DNA of 64,000 nucleotides from SHZI01 sp963802215. Its GTDB lineage: Bacteria > Pseudomonadota > Gammaproteobacteria > Steroidobacterales > GCA-2729495. The stretch spans positions 1,488,001 through 1,552,000 of the forward strand of contig CAWDHQ010000001.1 of the NCBI GenBank assembly GCA_963802215.1, given 5' to 3'. The notes beneath the pieces were generated by a model. That model ran no database searches, had not been told where the DNA came from, and saw only the letters and a list, made by a program, of their open reading frames with translations. This document shows positions 60,193-64,000 of this stretch, piece by piece (positions within the stretch are counted from its first letter, which is position 1; every line of letters begins with the position of its first letter). The position numbers and the translations under genes are program-made.

Positions 60193-61167
60193 TTACGCGG
60201 CTCCCGCACTGCATTCAAGCTCCGGAAACAGCACCCGGCCGATGTCGTCCGGCCGGACCAGGTGCCGGACCCGCCCGAACTGATCGAGCGCCTGGGGGTA
60301 GTGGCGCCCCAGATGGAGCAGCCACTGCTTCAGGCGGCCGTGCCGGTGGCGCTCCGGCATCTGCAGGCCGACCGCCACCCAGAAGCGCAGGAGCATCTCA
60401 CGCACCTCCGTCCAGGAATAGCCCGCATCCCGATCCCCCCGGATCATGAGGGCCAGCGCCGGATTGGCCACCGCTCCCCTGCCCAGCATGATGTCGTCGC
60501 AGCCGGAGACGGCCCGGCACCGCCGCGCGTCATCGACGTTCCAGATCTCGCCGTTTGCGATGACCGGGATCCGCACGTGTTCGCGAATCCTGGCGATCCA
60601 CTCCCAGTAGGCGGGCGGCCTGTAGCCATCCGTCCGGGTGCGGGCGTGCACCACGATCTCGGCGGCGCCACCGTCGGCCAACGCCTGGGCACAGTCCAGC
60701 GCGACGTCGGGCGTGTCGAAGCCCAGGCGCATCTTCGCCGTGACGGGTACTTCCGCCGGCACGGCCCGGCGCACGGCATGGACGATGGCCCGCATCAGCT
60801 CGGGGTCCTTCAGCAGTGCCGCGCCGCCGCCGTGGCGATTCACCAGTTTGGCCGGGCAGCCGAAGTTGAGGTCCACGCCCAGGGCGCCGAGCGTCGTGAC
60901 CCGGGCGGCGTTCTCCGCCATGCACGCCGGATCGGAACCCAGGAATTGCACGCGCACCGGCACTCCCGACCGGGTGCGACCCTCGTTCCCGAGCTCGGGA
61001 ACCACGCGACGGAAGCGCTCGGCCGGCAGCAGCGTGCTGGTGATACGGATGAACTCGGTAACGCAGGCGTCGATTCCGCTGCCGGCGGCGGGGTCAGCCG
61101 GTTGCGTCAGTGTGTCGCGCAACAGGTGGTCGAGCAGCCCCTCCATGGGGGCGAGCAGGATGCGCAT
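60193..61167 (-). CDS. dusC: tRNA-dihydrouridine(16) synthase DusC
   Basis: The 324-residue FMN enzyme starts MRILLAPMEGLLDHLLRD. It has CVTEFIRIT (about residues 35-43), VQFLGSDPACMAENAARV (about 73-90) and LNFGCPAKLVNRHGGGAALLKDP in parts (about 98-121). The catalytic Cys is in FGCPAK, followed by VVHARTRTDGYRPPAYWEWI and IPVIANGEIWNVDDA. These are the DusC subgroup features; it makes dihydrouridine at position 16 of tRNAs. Confidence 0.93.
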   Translation of the reverse strand: MRILLAPMEGLLDHLLRDTLTQPADPAAGSGIDACVTEFIRITSTLLPAERFRRVVPELGNEGRTRSGVPVRVQFLGSDPACMAENAARVTTLGALGVDLNFGCPAKLVNRHGGGAALLKDPELMRAIVHAVRRAVPAEVPVTAKMRLGFDTPDVALDCAQALADGGAAEIVVHARTRTDGYRPPAYWEWIARIREHVRIPVIANGEIWNVDDARRCRAVSGCDDIMLGRGAVANPALALMIRGDRDAGYSWTEVREMLLRFWVAVGLQMPERHRHGRLKQWLLHLGRHYPQALDQFGRVRHLVRPDDIGRVLFPELECSAGAA

Positions 61168-61192
61168 CGGGGGATATCAGCCGGCCTGGCGG

Positions 61193-62800
61193 TCAGTGTG
61201 CGGCCATGAACTCGCCGCGGTTCGCCGCGGCTTTCTCGTCCAGGTCCACGAAGCGCAGCCGGGCGCCGCCGACGTCCACGACGTCCCCGTCATGCAGCTC
61301 CTTGCGGCGCACGGACTCGCTGTTCACGGTTATGCCGTTGAGGCTGCCCAGGTCCTCGACGATCACCGCGCCATCCTCGACGAAGATGTGCGCGTGGCGG
61401 CGGCTGGTGCGGCTGCCCGTGACGCGGATATCGCTGCCCCGGGACCGGCCAATCACCATGTCCGGCTTGTAGAGGGGATACTTCATGACCCGGGCGCCGT
61501 CCAGCCAGACGAGGAGGCGGTCATTCCGCGGCTTGTCGGTGACTGGCGGTGCCGGGCCCGTCGCCGACAGCTGCTGGCTCATCATGCTGTCCAGCCTGCG
61601 CACGTTGGCCTGGATCAGGTCAATCCGGTCAATCTCGTTGCCGAGCACCGCGATGGCCTTGCGCTTGGCCTGGAACTCGGAGTCCACGGCCGCCGCCTGG
61701 TCGCGCAGTTCCTGCACGCTGGCGAGGAGCTGTGCGCGGTCGCCTTCCAGGTCACCGATGCGCTGCCGCAGTTCGGTGGCAACGGCATCGCGGCCGGCGA
61801 CCTGATCGAGCAACTGCGCGCGCTCCACTTCCGCAGCCCGGGCAGCAGCCTCCGCGGCCGCCAGTGCGTCGCGCATGCTGGCCACCTGCACTTCAACCTG
61901 TTCCATGGCAGCCACGCGGGCCCGCTCTGCGTCGAGCTGGCCCCGCAGCCCGGCCACTGTCGCCGCGCCGGCTGCCTCCAGCGACCGGACTTCCGCCGAC
62001 TTCTCCTGCAGCTCGCGCTCCGCTTTCACCGCATTCCCGCGCGCCTTCTCGAGTTCCCCTTCCAGGTCCCGGGCGCGGCGCGCGGCGGCCGGGCCCTCCT
62101 TCTCTGCCTGCCGCCTGGCGGACTCGGATTCCTCGTAGCGGCTGGCCAGGATCGCGTAGCGCTCCTCCGCATCAACGATGCGGGCTGCCAGTTCGGCCTT
62201 CTCCCGGTCGAGCCCCTGGCTGGACTTCTCGGCCTGACGGAGGTGGGCAGCCATGCCGGCCAGCGCATCGCGATGCTCAGCGAGCCGGCCTGTCAGCTGC
62301 TCGGTGCCTTCCTTGCCAAGCCGAACTTCAGCCGCCAGCTCACTGATCCTGCCCTGGGCGACGGCAAGCCCCGCGCGCAGGCTTTCGGCTTCCGCGCCGC
62401 GTGCCTCGGCCTGGCGGCGCTGCTCTTCAACCTCGGCGCCCCGGTCAATGACTTCGTCCCGCAGGCGCTCGCAGTCCGACCGCGCTGCTGCCAGCTCCAG
62501 CCGGGTTGTCCGCAGGTCCTCCTCCAGGCCTCCAGCCCACTCCCGCAACCGGAGGATCTCGCTGTCGCGGCCGTGAAGCTGATTCTCCAGCTCCACCCAG
62601 TTGTCCATGAGCCGGCGGATCTCGGCGTCCACCCGGCGCAGCGCCAGGACGTTGGGGTCAACGACACCGTCGCCGGCTACGGGGCCGGCTGACGGCGCAG
62701 CGACCAGGCCGGGGTCCAGAACCGGCGACTCACCCGTGGGATCGTCCTCGGCCAGGAGTTCCTGCACGTCCGTGGGCCTGCTCCGGTTCTTGCTGTCCAT
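61193..62800 (-). CDS. FHA-domain protein with long coiled coil
   Basis: The 535-residue cytosolic protein has a disordered N-terminus and a coiled coil of about 340 residues (about 60-400; repeated AExARxxE heptads). A C-terminal FHA domain follows (about 440-515): MVIGRSRGSDIRV, SRTSRRHAHIFVEDG and LGSLNGITVNSE. The conserved Arg, Ser, His and Asn for phospho-threonine binding are present. The protein is likely a scaffold that reads Ser/Thr phosphorylation. It is followed by the dusC gene and preceded by a LuxR-type gene, all on minus. Confidence 0.9.
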   Translation of the reverse strand: MDSKNRSRPTDVQELLAEDDPTGESPVLDPGLVAAPSAGPVAGDGVVDPNVLALRRVDAEIRRLMDNWVELENQLHGRDSEILRLREWAGGLEEDLRTTRLELAAARSDCERLRDEVIDRGAEVEEQRRQAEARGAEAESLRAGLAVAQGRISELAAEVRLGKEGTEQLTGRLAEHRDALAGMAAHLRQAEKSSQGLDREKAELAARIVDAEERYAILASRYEESESARRQAEKEGPAAARRARDLEGELEKARGNAVKAERELQEKSAEVRSLEAAGAATVAGLRGQLDAERARVAAMEQVEVQVASMRDALAAAEAAARAAEVERAQLLDQVAGRDAVATELRQRIGDLEGDRAQLLASVQELRDQAAAVDSEFQAKRKAIAVLGNEIDRIDLIQANVRRLDSMMSQQLSATGPAPPVTDKPRNDRLLVWLDGARVMKYPLYKPDMVIGRSRGSDIRVTGSRTSRRHAHIFVEDGAVIVEDLGSLNGITVNSESVRRKELHDGDVVDVGGARLRFVDLDEKAAANRGEFMAAH

Positions 62801-62805
62801 GGGAC

Positions 62806-63504
62806 CTAACGGCTCGAGCCGTGTTCCTCGGCACCAAACTCATGCACGACGTTGACGATTGCGGTGCGCGTCGTCACCCCCAGTTTTGCCCGGATGGACT
62901 TCAGGTAGGAGCGCACCGTTCCCGTGGTCAGGCCGGTACGCAGGGCAATCTCCTTGTCCTTCTGGCCGGTCATAAGCGCCTCGAGCACATGCCCTTCCCG
63001 GTTGGATAGCCTGTACTTCTGCTTGACGCGCTCGAAGTCAACATCCTTGGCAAGTGGCTCGACAATGGGCTCCACCAGCGCCGCAAACTGCTCCTGATCC
63101 GACGCGTCTTCGGCGCCATGCAGCCGCATGACGCGCAGGCTGAAGAATTCGTTACCCAGTGCAACAAGCACCGAACGCTGCCCCTGGCCGTCAATGACGG
63201 AGCGGGTGTAGTCGTCTTCGCCGCTATCCAGTGTGTCCTGCCACTGAAACAGGCTGCGCGCCTCAGCGAGCGCCTGGCCCAGCAGGCGCTGCTCGCTGGC
63301 CCGGGCGCTCTCCGGCACGGAGGAGAACAGCAGATCACCGTCACTATCCATGACCAGCAGCAGCGGCCGGCGCCGACGGCGCAGGATGCTGGTCAGCAGG
63401 GTGTCCCGCTCGAGGGCGCTCCCTCCGGTCTCGCGCGCCGCGCGCTCGACATCCGGGACACTCCCGGACCCCTTCGCTATAGGGCGCGTCGTGAAGATCG
63501 ACAT
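62806..63504 (-). CDS. LuxR-type transcriptional regulator
   Basis: The 232-residue protein has an N-terminal sensing half of unknown type (about residues 20-150: LLLVMDSDGDLLFSS; RSVLVALGNEFFSLRVMRL). A C-terminal LuxR helix-turn-helix follows (about 165-225: LSNREGHVLEALMTGQKDKEIA; TGTVRSYLKSIRAKLGV). ATG 63504 with GGGGG eight bases upstream is preferred over the 34-residue-longer in-frame start. It has no receiver aspartate, so it is not a response regulator of the usual kind. The gene precedes the FHA gene on the same strand by 5 bases. Confidence 0.88.
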   Translation of the reverse strand: MSIFTTRPIAKGSGSVPDVERAARETGGSALERDTLLTSILRRRRRPLLLVMDSDGDLLFSSVPESARASEQRLLGQALAEARSLFQWQDTLDSGEDDYTRSVIDGQGQRSVLVALGNEFFSLRVMRLHGAEDASDQEQFAALVEPIVEPLAKDVDFERVKQKYRLSNREGHVLEALMTGQKDKEIALRTGLTTGTVRSYLKSIRAKLGVTTRTAIVNVVHEFGAEEHGSSR

Positions 63505-63984
63505 ATATACCCCCTGATTGCCCGGTTTTCCCGGCATGCAGGCAGCCGGCGGGTCTTGGCCAACGGAATCGCTCTTCTGGGCGATTACCCGTTCTCTCCG
63601 CACGATGTTCCGGCGTTATCTCTGAACTTGATCGCCCTTTGAACTATAGCCCCGTGTGTTCACCAAAGACAATCGCCGCGACCGGAAAGGCCTTATGTAG
63701 ACACCCGCTCACCGGGCCGCGCTCAGCCCCGACCCGACGCCGATACCCCAATTCTGGATACCCGGATCAGGGACACCTTTCCGCAGTAGCAATTCAGGGG
63801 CACCACAAAACGCACTACCAATCCGGGAATTGTGCCGGCTCCCCGAACGTGAAACTTTGAGGCCGTGGAAGACCATCGGGATTTCCCGAAGCGGGCTGAA
63901 ACACAGTTTGATGGCGACCGGAGCACCCGGCGCGGAACGTAACGGATCAGAAACGCAATGCACAATCGTAAGGGGATCAGCATC
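63505..63984. other. Long intergenic region without a recognisable gene
   Basis: These 480 bases separate the LuxR-type gene (minus) from a likely gene start at 63985 (plus). Small ORFs exist on both strands but have no ribosome-binding site and atypical composition. A short hairpin (TCGGGA/TCCCGA) is at 63872-63885. Promoters of both genes should lie here. Confidence 0.5.
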
Positions 63985-64000
63985 ATGAATCGCGACACAC
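63985..64000 (+). CDS. Start of a gene running off the window
   Basis: ATG 63985 follows AAGGGG at nine bases' distance and opens MNRDT. Only the first five codons are visible, so no function can be given. Confidence 0.4.

Noticed and set aside
63639..63998. Small open frames on both strands near the right end
   Set aside because: No ribosome-binding site, atypical composition and no recognisable domain.

Overview
The window is about 64 kb of GC-rich, gene-dense bacterial chromosome. It has Shine-Dalgarno-led genes, many 4-base overlaps, a dispersed REP/REPIN family built on GTAGGAGCG(C/G)CTTCAG, a SrkA kinase, Uup and DusC, and proteins with VPxPA-type C-terminal sorting tails. Together these suggest a gammaproteobacterium of the Xanthomonadales/Nevskiales/Steroidobacterales kind. 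That placement is inferred from gene content and not from any marker-gene comparison. No rRNA, tRNA, CRISPR array or prophage was seen.

Layout. 1-4.8 kb: the tail of a DUF1244 gene, a secreted TPR protein, a membrane protein, a broken VPxPA-tail gene, a glutathione S-transferase, an HExxH protein and a DUF486 protein. 4.9-9.1 kb: four luciferase-like (LLM) flavin/F420 oxidoreductase paralogues. A 32-bp perfect inverted repeat fills the divergent gap of the first pair, a REP unit lies in frame inside the third gene, and an octamer repeat precedes the fourth. 9.3-14.8 kb: a tight valine/isobutyrate catabolic operon (mmsA, acyl-CoA dehydrogenase, enoyl-CoA hydratase, 3-hydroxyisobutyryl-CoA hydrolase, mmsB). 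14.9-20.8 kb: a tannase/feruloyl-esterase-like enzyme, a methyltransferase pair and two transporters. 21.4-22.6 kb: an IS110-family element inserted in the distal arm of a REPIN. 22.6-28 kb: MarC, a GH63-like glucosidase and a bufferin-type copper RiPP operon (bufA-bufB-bufC).

28-45.5 kb: an exported methyltransferase, a DUF4329 protein, a CadC-like/TPR regulator, an ECF sigma and anti-sigma pair, an operon of VOC proteins with srkA and an exported 2-hydroxyacid dehydrogenase, a toxin-antitoxin pair with a two-site operator, an SDR/VOC pair, uup, and two consecutive Rieske oxygenases. 45.5-53.7 kb: a beta-barrel protein, an FG-GAP protein, a saccharopine-dehydrogenase-like protein, DUF1289/DUF167, an aldo/keto reductase, a cold-shock protein, a COG2521-like methyltransferase with a 2OG oxygenase, and a VPxPA-tail protein. 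53.9-63.5 kb: a cyclic-di-GMP-I riboswitch before a secreted Pro-rich/FN3 protein, a bactofilin with a coiled-coil protein and an M23 peptidase, a second 2OG oxygenase, a Crp/Fnr regulator behind three TGTC-N8-GACA sites, a further VPxPA-tail protein, dusC, an FHA coiled-coil protein and a LuxR-type regulator.

Most notable: (1) the IS110 element carries a predicted bridge RNA whose target loop matches the REP site it occupies, and its end junction would form a sigma70-like promoter; (2) the c-di-GMP riboswitch aptamer overlaps the start codon of its gene; (3) REP units supply the TAG stop codon of many genes and have been read into coding sequence three times; (4) at least two downstream genes appear to start at CTG in CTGA overlaps; (5) a bufferin operon lies close to an ECF sigma pair.
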